Source of the DNA: Gemmatimonadota bacterium | Lineage (GTDB): Bacteria; Gemmatimonadota; Gemmatimonadetes; Gemmatimonadales; Gemmatimonadaceae | Assembly (NCBI GenBank): GCA_021324635.1 | Contig: JAJPIS010000058.1 | Location: 62,001-126,000, forward strand | DNA: 64,000 nt | Direction: 5' to 3' | In this document: in pieces, positions 20,696 through 26,584 of the stretch | Layout of the letters: the number at the start of each line of letters is the position of its first letter | Position numbering within the stretch: the stretch's first letter is position 1 | Program-made: the position numbers and the translations under genes | Notes under the pieces: model-generated | The model's database searches: none | Told to the model about the DNA's origin: nothing | Seen by the model: only the letters and a program-made list of their open reading frames with translations

Positions 20696-21744
20696 TCGGG
20701 CCGGCGCTTCGCCGGGCGCTCCAGGCCGTGGCCGATGGCGAGCGCCTCTCCGACGGCGAGGTCGGCGGCGCCTTCGACGCCATCATGCGCGGCGAGGCCA
20801 CGCCGGCGCAGGTCGGTGGACTTCTGCTCGGGCTCCGCGCCCGCGGCGAAACGGCCGACGAGCTGGCCGGCGTGGTGCGGGCGCTCCGCCGGGCCATGCG
20901 GCCGCTCCCCGCCGACCATCCCGAGGACCTGGTGGATACCTGCGGCACCGGCGGCGGCCGGGTTCCCACGTTCAACATCTCCACCGTCGCGGCCTTCGTC
21001 GCGGCCGGCGCCGGCGTGCGCATCGCCAAGCACGGCAACCGGTCGTACACGTCCCGATGCGGCAGCGCTGACGTGCTCGAGGCCCTTGGCGTCCCGCTCG
21101 ACGCTCCGGTACCGGTCCTCGCGCGCGTGCTCGCCGAGGCCGGCATCGTCTTCATGTTCGCGCCGCTCATGCATCCGGCCATGCGCCACGTTGCGCCGGT
21201 CCGCGGCGAGCTGGGCGTGCCCACGCTCATGAATCTCGTCGGGCCGCTCGCCAACCCGGCTGGCGCGAGCCGCCAGGTGATTGGCGTCGCCGATCCGGGG
21301 CGGCTGACGATCGTCGCGGCGGCGCTCCGCGAGCTCGGAGCCGTCCATGCGCTCGTCGTCCACGGCGAGCCCGGCATGGACGAGATTTCGCCGATCGGCC
21401 CGACGCAGGTCGTCGAGGTGCGGGCAGGGACGGCCCCCGGGGAGCAGCGATGGACGATCGATCCCGCCGCGGTGGGGCTGGCCGGGGCCACCGCCGATGA
21501 TCTCCAGTGCGGCGACCCGGCGACGAACGCACGGCTCGCGCTCGAGGTGCTCGGGGGCGGCGGGCCACCGGGTGCCCGGCACGCCGTCGGCCTCAATGCG
21601 GCGGCGGCGATCTACGTGTCGGGACGGGTGCCGACCTACGAGGCGGCGGTGCGGCTCGCCGTCGACGTGCTCGCCCGCGGTGACGGACTTGCCGCGCTCC
21701 GGCGGATGCAGGACGCCTACGCCGCGGCCCTGGTCGGCGGGTAG
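20692..21744 (+). CDS. trpD: Anthranilate phosphoribosyltransferase
   Basis: TrpD transfers phosphoribose from PRPP to anthranilate in tryptophan synthesis. The motif DTCGTGGGRVPTFNIST carries the PRPP-binding glycine loop (the usual Asp of GTGGD is Gly here), and KHGNRSYTSRCGSADVLEALG binds anthranilate and Mg. MNLVGPLANPA and VHGEPGMDEIS complete the family pattern. GTG 20692 overlaps the stop of the GAF gene and gives 350 residues. The other trp genes (C, F, B, A) start 4 kb downstream, beyond lexA and the mobile element. trpE and trpG are not in the window. Confidence 0.95.
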   Translation: MIGPALRRALQAVADGERLSDGEVGGAFDAIMRGEATPAQVGGLLLGLRARGETADELAGVVRALRRAMRPLPADHPEDLVDTCGTGGGRVPTFNISTVAAFVAAGAGVRIAKHGNRSYTSRCGSADVLEALGVPLDAPVPVLARVLAEAGIVFMFAPLMHPAMRHVAPVRGELGVPTLMNLVGPLANPAGASRQVIGVADPGRLTIVAAALRELGAVHALVVHGEPGMDEISPIGPTQVVEVRAGTAPGEQRWTIDPAAVGLAGATADDLQCGDPATNARLALEVLGGGGPPGARHAVGLNAAAAIYVSGRVPTYEAAVRLAVDVLARGDGLAALRRMQDAYAAALVGG

Positions 21745-21751
21745 CCGGCCG

Positions 21752-22360
21752 TCAGTACTTCCGCAACACCCCCACCACGACGCCCTGGATCGCCACATCC
21801 CGCTCGTGCACGTAGAGGGGAGCCATGGTCTCGTTTGCCGGTTGCAGCCGGATCCGGCCGTCGCGCTCGCGGTAGAGGCGCTTGACCGTCGCTCCGCTGC
21901 CGTTCAGGAGGGCGATCACCATCTCCCCGTTGTCGGCGGCCCGCCGCTCGTGCACGACGACGTAGTCGCCATCCCGGATCTGCTCATCGATCATCGAATT
22001 CCCGCGGACGCGCAGGACGTAGTGCCCGCCATCGCGGCGCACGAACTCCTCCGGCACCGTCACCGTCTCGTTGGACTCGACCGCCTCGATCGGCGCCCCG
22101 GCCGCCACAGTGCCGAACAACGGCAGCCCCACGGCGCGTGGGTACGCATCGGAGGGGAGGATCTCGATCGCCCGGCTCTCGTTGTAGCTTCGCCGGATGT
22201 ACCCCTTTCGCTCGAGGTTGGAGAGGTGCTCGTGCACCGTCGCCAGCGAGTTATAGTTGAACTGCGCGGCGATCTCCTCGAAGCTCGGCGCGTACCCGTT
22301 GGACTCGGTGTACGATCCGAGAAAGCTGAGGATCTCTCGTTGCCGCTTCGTGAGCGCCAT
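21752..22360 (-). CDS. lexA: SOS repressor LexA
   Basis: LexA represses DNA-damage genes until RecA triggers its self-cleavage. Residues 1-65 form the winged helix-turn-helix (LTKRQREILSFL, SFEEIAAQF). The cleavage site is Ala87-Gly88 in TVAAGAP, the nucleophile Ser122 in GNSMID, and the general base Lys160 in ATVKRL. All catalytic parts are present and the 202-residue length is standard. A GAGG Shine-Dalgarno-like sequence lies 7 bases before ATG 22360. The gene is convergent with trpD (7-base gap) and its upstream region abuts the mobile element. Confidence 0.96.
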   Translation of the reverse strand: MALTKRQREILSFLGSYTESNGYAPSFEEIAAQFNYNSLATVHEHLSNLERKGYIRRSYNESRAIEILPSDAYPRAVGLPLFGTVAAGAPIEAVESNETVTVPEEFVRRDGGHYVLRVRGNSMIDEQIRDGDYVVVHERRAADNGEMVIALLNGSGATVKRLYRERDGRIRLQPANETMAPLYVHERDVAIQGVVVGVLRKY

Positions 22361-22449
22361 GGCAGACCTCGGTACGTCGTCGGTCGGGGGCCGAACGGCC
22401 CGAAGAGCATCCGAAACCCCACGTTAGCCGAACAGGCCCCGAAGTGCAA
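22361..22449 (-). promoter_or_regulatory. lexA upstream region with weak promoter and dyad
   Basis: Reading toward lexA, TTGCAC (22449 to 22444) and TAACGT (22426 to 22421) are separated by 17 bases, each a 3-of-6 match to sigma-70 elements that keeps the most conserved positions. An inverted repeat gttagccgaac (22423-22433) overlaps the -10 and is a candidate LexA operator, although it does not match the Gram-positive (GAAC-N4-GTTC) or E. coli (CTG-N10-CAG) boxes. The same 89 bases originally also served as the leader of trpC on the plus strand. Confidence 0.3.
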
Positions 22450-22457
22450 GTAGCTGC
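22450..22457. repeat. Target-site duplication, left copy
   Basis: gtagctgc, identical to 25757-25764. One further base (c, at 22458 and 25765) also matches, so the flanking direct repeat can be read as 9 bp; the 8-bp reading leaves the two terminal inverted repeats perfectly symmetrical. Confidence 0.9.
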
Positions 22458-22482
22458 CGGAACTATGGACTTGGCGCACACG
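22458..22482. repeat. Left terminal inverted repeat (25 bp)
   Basis: Begins cggaactatggacttggcgc and is the exact reverse complement of 25732-25756. The transposase stop codon lies only 7 bases further in. Confidence 0.92.
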
Positions 22483-22489
22483 TCGCCTG

Positions 22490-23480
22490 TCACTTGGCCT
22501 TGCCCGTTTGCTCGCGATAGGTGAGGCGCCGGTGATCGGCAGACTGAATCGCGAGGACCGTTCGCGCGCCGTCATCCAGACCTCGCGTATTGTATTTGAA
22601 CTCAGCCTCGCTGACGTACCGGTGTAAGTGCTTCTTACTCACGACATGGTGGGTGCCGCGAATCTGCCGTTTCAGCCCTGCGAAGAAGCCCTCGATGGTG
22701 TTGGTCGTCACCTTCACGTCGGCTTCCTGACGGACGTACTCGCCGTCTTTGTGCCGCACGGTATTGTGGCTCGCGTAGGCCATTCCCAATGGGCTTGTAG
22801 GTCGGACGCTCGTCCGTCATCAAGTGGGCCGACCGGCTGACGATTTCCCGCACATGGTATGGCAGAATGTCGCCGGTGACGCGGTCGACCACCTTGCAGC
22901 GCACGTTGCCGCCCCGCTCGACGCCGGCCACGACGGGCGTCTTGCGCTTGCTGAAATCGTACGCGGGGCCTTTGGTGGCATCTCGCCCCGGAATGCGGCG
23001 GGGCCAGCCGCCAACGTAGGTCTCGTCGAACTCGACGATTCCGCCGTCCTGCCCCAATTTCTCGCGCTGTTCGTTCGCTGGGGCCATCGCCCAGCGGATG
23101 CGGTGCATCATGAACAGGGCTGACTTGTAGGTCAGTCCCGTCTCGCGTTGGATCTGCGCCGCGCTCACCCCCTTTTTGGAACTGCATGCACGATAGAACG
23201 CCAGGCACCAGTGACGCATCGGGATCGGGCTGTCCTCCATGATGGTGCCGACGCGCACGGTGTACTGTTGCTTGCAGCCCCGACAGCGCCAGAGGAACCG
23301 TGCGTTGCGCGAACCGTCCCGCGCCCTCAGAGCCACCACATCGGTATCGCCACAACGGGGGCAGTTCGGGGTATCGCCCCACCGTTGTTCCTCCATGAAG
23401 GAGACCGCAGCCGTCTCATCAGCACACGCGAGTGGAACGCGGGACTCTAGCTCTGTTCGCTTACCAGCAACCTTCGGCAT
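22490..23480 (-). pseudogene. IS1595-family transposase, disrupted by a +1 frameshift
   Basis: Starting at ATG 23480 the protein has an N-terminal zinc ribbon (CPRCGDTDVV then CRGCKQQYTVRVGT), a helix-turn-helix-like region, and the ISXO2/DDE domain with VEFDETYVGG (first Asp) and LMTDERPTYKPIG (second Asp). At minus-strand gggaatggcc (near 22782-22787) the frame breaks. The correct continuation, MAYASHNTVRHKDGEYVR through NTIEGFFAGLKRQIRG (third catalytic acid) to the stop at 22490, lies one frame over. Removing one A from that site restores KPIG-MAYASH at the spacing expected for the family. The uninterrupted product would be 281 residues and lack the last catalytic residue. A sequencing error or programmed frameshifting are alternatives. 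Confidence 0.88.
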
Positions 23481-23503
23481 AATGGCCTCGTGAGGACGAC
23501 ATT

Positions 23504-23532
23504 ATTATACTTAGCGCACTTGCGTGTGTCAA
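23504..23532 (-). promoter_or_regulatory. Consensus sigma-70 promoter of the transposase gene
   Basis: On the minus strand a perfect TTGACA (23532 to 23527) and a perfect TATAAT (23509 to 23504) are 17 bases apart. Transcription would start about 17 bases before the transposase ATG at 23480. The promoter lies inside an imperfect palindrome (23505-23538, outer arms ttatactt/aagtataa). On the opposite strand the same DNA offers a weaker pair, TTAGCG and TATAAA with 17-base spacing, facing the passenger genes. The two promoters therefore overlap and may compete. Confidence 0.65.
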
Positions 23533-23568
23533 GTATAAAATTCTGGGCGTGCGCGCAATTCCGAGAAG

Positions 23569-23615
23569 TGGTGAGCAGCGCACCGTTTGGTGAGCAGGAC
23601 TTGACTTGGTGAGCA
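23569..23615 (+). repeat. Three direct repeats tggtgagca at 19-base spacing before the passenger operon
   Basis: The 9-mer tggtgagca begins at 23569, 23588 and 23607, exactly 19 bases apart each time. The third copy ends 3 bases before ATG 23618 and supplies its GGTGAG ribosome-binding sequence. Even spacing near two helical turns is typical of operator arrays, so the XRE-type protein encoded by the second gene could bind here and regulate itself. That binding is inference. Confidence 0.5.
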
Positions 23616-23617
23616 AA

Positions 23618-24295
23618 ATGCCCGAAATTGTCGCGAACCCTTTAGGCGGACTCGGCAAAATGGCGACAGATTGGAACCCTTCGAGCGTTCACCCGGCGTT
23701 GTCGGCCAAATTCCTCACCCCGATCGCCGACCTCATCTGGAAGGTCCAGCGGAAGGTATCGAAGCACGTTCAACCCCAAGAGGGGGACGATAACTGGGTG
23801 GCCGGCTGTACCGCCTATAAGCGACGAGTCCATGCGCTGACCCAGATGAGCCTTGAGGAGGGATACCGTGATTGGCTCTGGGCCGGGCATCTGGACACCC
23901 AGTTCGGAATCAGGATTCACGGCTTCCCGATCCGTATTTATCGCTCGCTTGAGGAAGGCGGTATCCCCGAGAGATATGCGTTAGGCTCACCCGGCGAACT
24001 CAACCTCTTAGCGGATCTAAACCTGAAGTACGACGCCATCTACAGGCTGGAGGTCGTAACCAAGAAGCTCGGACGTCCGCTCGACATTCGGATCGTCGAG
24101 GTGAACGAGGGAACGGGCGACATTACGAACTCAGCGGCCATTCCGCGCTCGCGTGACGTCGATGCGCCTGTCGCGAAAGCCGACCTGTCTGTTCGCTCAA
24201 TCCGCAGAAAACCCGCAGTCGTCCTGCCCAAGCCGACGGTCAAGCCCAACGAGGAGAAGCGGGCGAATCCGAACGAGAAGGAGAAGCCGGCGTGA
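23618..24295 (+). CDS. Unrecognised passenger protein, partner of the XRE-ImmA/IrrE gene
   Basis: No family was recognised for this 225-residue protein. The central part (about residues 35-150) looks globular, with conserved-looking aromatic and charged stretches such as AYKRRVHAL, EEGYRDWLWAGHLDTQFGIRI and GFPIRIYRSLEEGGIPERYAL. The last 40 residues are Lys, Pro, Glu and Asn-rich and probably disordered. ATG 23618 is preferred because GGTGAG precedes it by 4 bases; GTG 23609 and TTG 23606 are also in frame. Its stop overlaps the next start as GTGA, so the two genes are coupled. Its A+T-richer composition matches the element. It could be the effector or substrate of the peptidase; this is speculation. 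Confidence 0.7.
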   Translation: MPEIVANPLGGLGKMATDWNPSSVHPALSAKFLTPIADLIWKVQRKVSKHVQPQEGDDNWVAGCTAYKRRVHALTQMSLEEGYRDWLWAGHLDTQFGIRIHGFPIRIYRSLEEGGIPERYALGSPGELNLLADLNLKYDAIYRLEVVTKKLGRPLDIRIVEVNEGTGDITNSAAIPRSRDVDAPVAKADLSVRSIRRKPAVVLPKPTVKPNEEKRANPNEKEKPA

Positions 24296-25398
24296 CCTTC
24301 AGTGGCGCGCGACTCCGCGTCGCACGAAGCTTCCACGGCCTAACCCAACGCGAGCTGGCGGATAAGGTAAGTGTGGCCAATAGCCTCATTGCTGCGTTCG
24401 AAAACGGAGTGAAACAGCCCAGCGATGAGATTCGTGAGGCGCTTTGCGCCACCCTCAGGGTGGAAGAGCCCTACTTCGATGTGGCGCACACGGATGAATT
24501 TCAGGAGGCCGAGTCGAATTTTCGAAGACGGATCACGGCGTCGGGAAAGACGAAGCGGCAGGTGCTGGCGCGCGCTACGATGTTCGGCATGGTCATAGAC
24601 CGGCTCCGAACTTTCGGAGAGTTTCCGCCGTTCAATTTCCCAAGTTTCCCGGCGAAAACCCTGGGTGATGTCGAAGGCATCGCTGAGAGGTGCCGTTACC
24701 ATTGGGGGCTGGGAATTGACGCCCCGATTGGTGACGTGGCGAGCGTTGCCGAGAATGCCGGCGCTGTCATCCTCAACGTCGATATTGGCACGGCCGAAAA
24801 GGTCGACGCGTTCTCGCGTTTCGGCCAGAACAGCGTAATTGTCCTGAATACGGAAAAGGACAGCCCGTCGCGGACGCTGTTTAGCCTGGCGCATGAGATC
24901 GGGCACGGGGTGTTACACCAACACGCTAGTGCCCGGTCCATGCCGCTCGATCTGAAAGAGACCGAGGCCGACTACTTCGCAGGAGCGTTCCTGCTCCCAC
25001 GGGACGCATTCGCCGCTGACTTTTTGGCGAATCGCGCGCTCGACTGGGAAGGGCTGCTGGACATGAAGCGTTACTGGCGGGTGAGCCTTCAGGCCATGCT
25101 TCACCGCGCCCATCAGCTCCGGCTCATCGACGCTGCCGAGTACCGGCTGCGGTTCAAGAAGCTCAGTGTTTGGGGTTGGCGAAAAGAGGAGCCAGAGGAA
25201 CCGGCGCCAGAGCAACCCGTTCTGTTTGGTGAGGCGATGCAACGCGCCTACGCTGACTACCGTAAGAGGCCCGCGGACTTGGCGAAGGAACTGGGCTGGA
25301 CACGGGACATTTTCGAATCCACGACCGGGGTGCTCATACCAGACGGAGGCGACACAAAGCTTTCACTCGTTGGGCGCAGGCCGCTCAGGATCAGCTAA
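24292..25398 (+). CDS. XRE-family HTH fused to ImmA/IrrE (M78) metallopeptidase
   Basis: The 368-residue protein starts with an XRE-type helix-turn-helix (about residues 6-58: LRVARSFHGLTQRELADK, then IAAFENGVKQPS). After a linker comes an ImmA/IrrE-type domain with the zinc-binding HEIGH (His201, Glu202, His205) and the downstream acidic ligand in KETEADYFAGAFLLP. ImmA-type peptidases are known to cleave repressors in mobile elements, and IrrE-type ones to cleave DdrO-type repressors after DNA damage; here the DNA-binding and protease modules are in one chain. The 90-residue C-terminal tail is unassigned. The GTG start overlaps the preceding stop. It may regulate or process its coupled partner. 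Confidence 0.9.
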   Translation: MTFSGARLRVARSFHGLTQRELADKVSVANSLIAAFENGVKQPSDEIREALCATLRVEEPYFDVAHTDEFQEAESNFRRRITASGKTKRQVLARATMFGMVIDRLRTFGEFPPFNFPSFPAKTLGDVEGIAERCRYHWGLGIDAPIGDVASVAENAGAVILNVDIGTAEKVDAFSRFGQNSVIVLNTEKDSPSRTLFSLAHEIGHGVLHQHASARSMPLDLKETEADYFAGAFLLPRDAFAADFLANRALDWEGLLDMKRYWRVSLQAMLHRAHQLRLIDAAEYRLRFKKLSVWGWRKEEPEEPAPEQPVLFGEAMQRAYADYRKRPADLAKELGWTRDIFESTTGVLIPDGGDTKLSLVGRRPLRIS

Positions 25399-25431
25399 AA
25401 GAAAAAAGCCCAACGTCGTGAGACGTCGGGC
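25397..25431 (-). terminator. Minus-strand intrinsic terminator between the ImmA gene and the tRNA
   Basis: Arms 25408-25417 and 25422-25431 pair over 9 of 10 positions around a 4-base loop. On the minus strand the hairpin is followed by TTTTTTCTTTT, a good terminator for transcripts coming from the trpC side. On the plus strand it has no U-run, so passenger-operon transcripts can read through into the tRNA, the small ORF and trpC. Confidence 0.7.
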
Positions 25432-25517
25432 GCGGTCGTGGCGGAACTGGTAGACGCGATAGACCTGGAATCTATTTCGCTGGCAGGCGAGTGCGGGTTC
25501 GAATCCCGCCGACCGCA
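25432..25517 (+). tRNA. Class II tRNA with leucine-type body, anticodon UGG, C at position 33
   Basis: All arms form: acceptor gcggtcg/cgaccgc (7 pairs), a D-arm gcggaactggtagacgc of the kind seen in bacterial tRNA-Leu, an anticodon stem ataga/tctat, a long variable arm (25476-25491) and a T-arm gcggg-ttcgaat-cccgc, with discriminator A and no encoded CCA. The 7-base anticodon loop reads ccuggaa, giving anticodon UGG (proline CCA codon) at 25466-25468 and C instead of the near-invariant U33. The body argues for leucine charging, the anticodon for proline decoding. It may be a non-decoding, mischarging or decayed tRNA. It lies inside the mobile element. Confidence 0.8.
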
Positions 25518-25546
25518 AATGACTCGAACCCTCGGAAATATACCTC

Positions 25547-25681
25547 ATGGGTAAGAAAAAGGTCACGTCCAAACGGAAGTCAGGGCCAAAGCCGGAAACG
25601 CTCAAAGTCGCCGGTAACTGGCGCGAAGCCGTCAAGACAGCAATGAGGCGCGGCAAGCCGCCTCGCTCGACGGCCAAGTAG
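25547..25681 (+). CDS. 44-residue basic small protein
   Basis: The ORF begins MGKKKVTSKRKSGPKPE and continues with TLKVAGNWREAVKTAMRRG, a short amphipathic helix, then a basic Pro-rich end. About a third of residues are Lys or Arg. It sits between the tRNA and the right end of the element. A weak ribosome-binding GGA lies 10 bases before ATG 25547. The helix plus basic tail suggests nucleic-acid binding, but no family is named here. It was judged real on its non-random, charged composition and single-helix pattern; coding status is moderate. Confidence 0.5.
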   Translation: MGKKKVTSKRKSGPKPETLKVAGNWREAVKTAMRRGKPPRSTAK

Positions 25682-25731
25682 CCCGCTCAATGCAGCGCCA
25701 TGCATAACGCAGATCCGCCGGAGCGGGGCGG

Positions 25732-25756
25732 CGTGTGCGCCAAGTCCATAGTTCCG
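25732..25756. repeat. Right terminal inverted repeat (25 bp)
   Basis: Exact reverse complement of 22458-22482, ending in ccatagttccg. It is read in frame at the start of the present trpC ORF. Confidence 0.92.
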
Positions 25757-26584
25757 GTAGCTGCCCGCTGGAGGCCGCCGACCGGTACCCTTGCCGCGCT
25801 GTTGACGGCGGCGCGCGCGCGGGCCGCCGAGCTGCGGGTGCGCCGTCTGGCACTGGAAGCGGCGGTCGCCGCGGCCGGACGGCCCCCATCCTTTGCGGAG
25901 GCCCTCCGGCGGTCCGACGTCGCGATCATCGCCGAGGTGAAACGGCGGTCGCCATCAAAGGGTGACATCAACCCCGGGCTCCGCGCCGACGATCGGGCGG
26001 CCGCCTACGCGGCCGGCGGCGCGGCGGCCATTTCGGTGCTGACGGAGCCGGCGCGCTTCGGTGGGACCGCCGACGACTTGCGCGCAGTCGCCGCGCGGGT
26101 CGCGGTCCCGGTCCTTCGAAAGGACTTCATCGTCGACCCGCTTCAGCTCGTGGAGGCGCGCAGCCTCGGAGCCGCCGCGGCCCTGCTCATTGCCCGGGCG
26201 CTCGAGCCCGCGCTGCTCGCCGAGATGGTGGCGGCGGCCCGGGGGCTCGTGCTCGAGCCGCTGGTGGAGGTGCGCGACGCCGGCGAGTTGGACCGCGCGC
26301 TCGCGGCCGGGGCGTCGGTGATCGGCGTCAACAACCGCGACCTGGAGACGCTCGTGATCGACGACGCCGTCGCGACCCGCCTCATCCCGCTCGTCCCGCC
26401 CGACGTCGTGGCGATCGCGGAAAGCGGCATGTCGATCCGCGCCGACGTCGAGGCGGCCGCGGTCGCCGGCGCGGACGCGGTGCTGGTCGGATCCGCGCTG
26501 TCGGCCACCGGGGACCCGACGGCTGCCGTCGGGGCACTCGCCGGCGTGCCGCGCCGACGCCGGGTCGACCCAGCACTCCGATGA
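25733..26584 (+). CDS. trpC: Indole-3-glycerol phosphate synthase with an element-derived start
   Basis: TrpC closes the indole ring from CdRP in tryptophan synthesis. The barrel motifs are intact: IAEVKRRSPSKGDI, VLTEPARFGG, VLRKDFIVDP, LEPLVEVRD, IGVNNRDLETL and AIAESGMS. The recognisable protein starts at TGTLAALL, about 17 codons in, and everything before codon 9 is mobile-element DNA. GTG 25733 is chosen because GGAGCGGGG lies 9 bases upstream; ATG 25700 is in frame but lacks such a site. Joining the chromosomal flanks at the target duplication would give a native GTG start at 22444 (MQVAARWRPPTGTL). The stop overlaps trpF by 4 bases. Confidence 0.9.
   Translation: MCAKSIVPVAARWRPPTGTLAALLTAARARAAELRVRRLALEAAVAAAGRPPSFAEALRRSDVAIIAEVKRRSPSKGDINPGLRADDRAAAYAAGGAAAISVLTEPARFGGTADDLRAVAARVAVPVLRKDFIVDPLQLVEARSLGAAAALLIARALEPALLAEMVAAARGLVLEPLVEVRDAGELDRALAAGASVIGVNNRDLETLVIDDAVATRLIPLVPPDVVAIAESGMSIRADVEAAAVAGADAVLVGSALSATGDPTAAVGALAGVPRRRRVDPALR
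25757..25764. repeat. Target-site duplication, right copy
   Basis: gtagctgc, identical to 22450-22457. It belongs to the original trpC 5' end. Confidence 0.9.

Larger units (their letters stand above)
22458..25756. mobile_element. IS1595-like insertion element with passenger genes (3299 bp)
   Basis: The ends are perfect 25-bp inverted repeats (22458-22482 and 25732-25756), and the flanks carry the 8-bp direct repeat gtagctgc (22450-22457 and 25757-25764). An 8-bp target duplication is what the IS1595 family makes, and the transposase inside belongs to that family. Besides the transposase the element holds an unrecognised gene, an XRE-ImmA/IrrE gene, a class II tRNA and a short basic ORF; passenger genes are known in parts of the IS1595 family. 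The interior is visibly richer in A+T than the surrounding chromosome, consistent with horizontal arrival. It sits between lexA and trpC. Confidence 0.92.

Noticed and set aside
22490-22789. Separate 99-residue gene on the minus strand downstream of the transposase
   Set aside because: It starts with a TTG inside the transposase and is the frame-shifted C-terminal part of the same IS1595 protein (NTIEGFFAGLKR), so it is treated as one broken gene.
25408-25431. Plus-strand terminator after the ImmA gene
   Set aside because: On the plus strand the hairpin is followed directly by the tRNA acceptor stem, without a U-run.
22458-25756. Prophage or integrative element using the tRNA as attachment site
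   Set aside because: No integrase, phage structural gene or duplicated tRNA end was seen. The terminal repeats and 8-bp duplication fit an IS-type element.
22452-25762. 31-bp inverted repeat with one mismatch as the element ends
   Set aside because: The outer 6 bases belong to the target duplication gtagctgc, whose agct core is palindromic. Removing it leaves a perfect 25-bp repeat.
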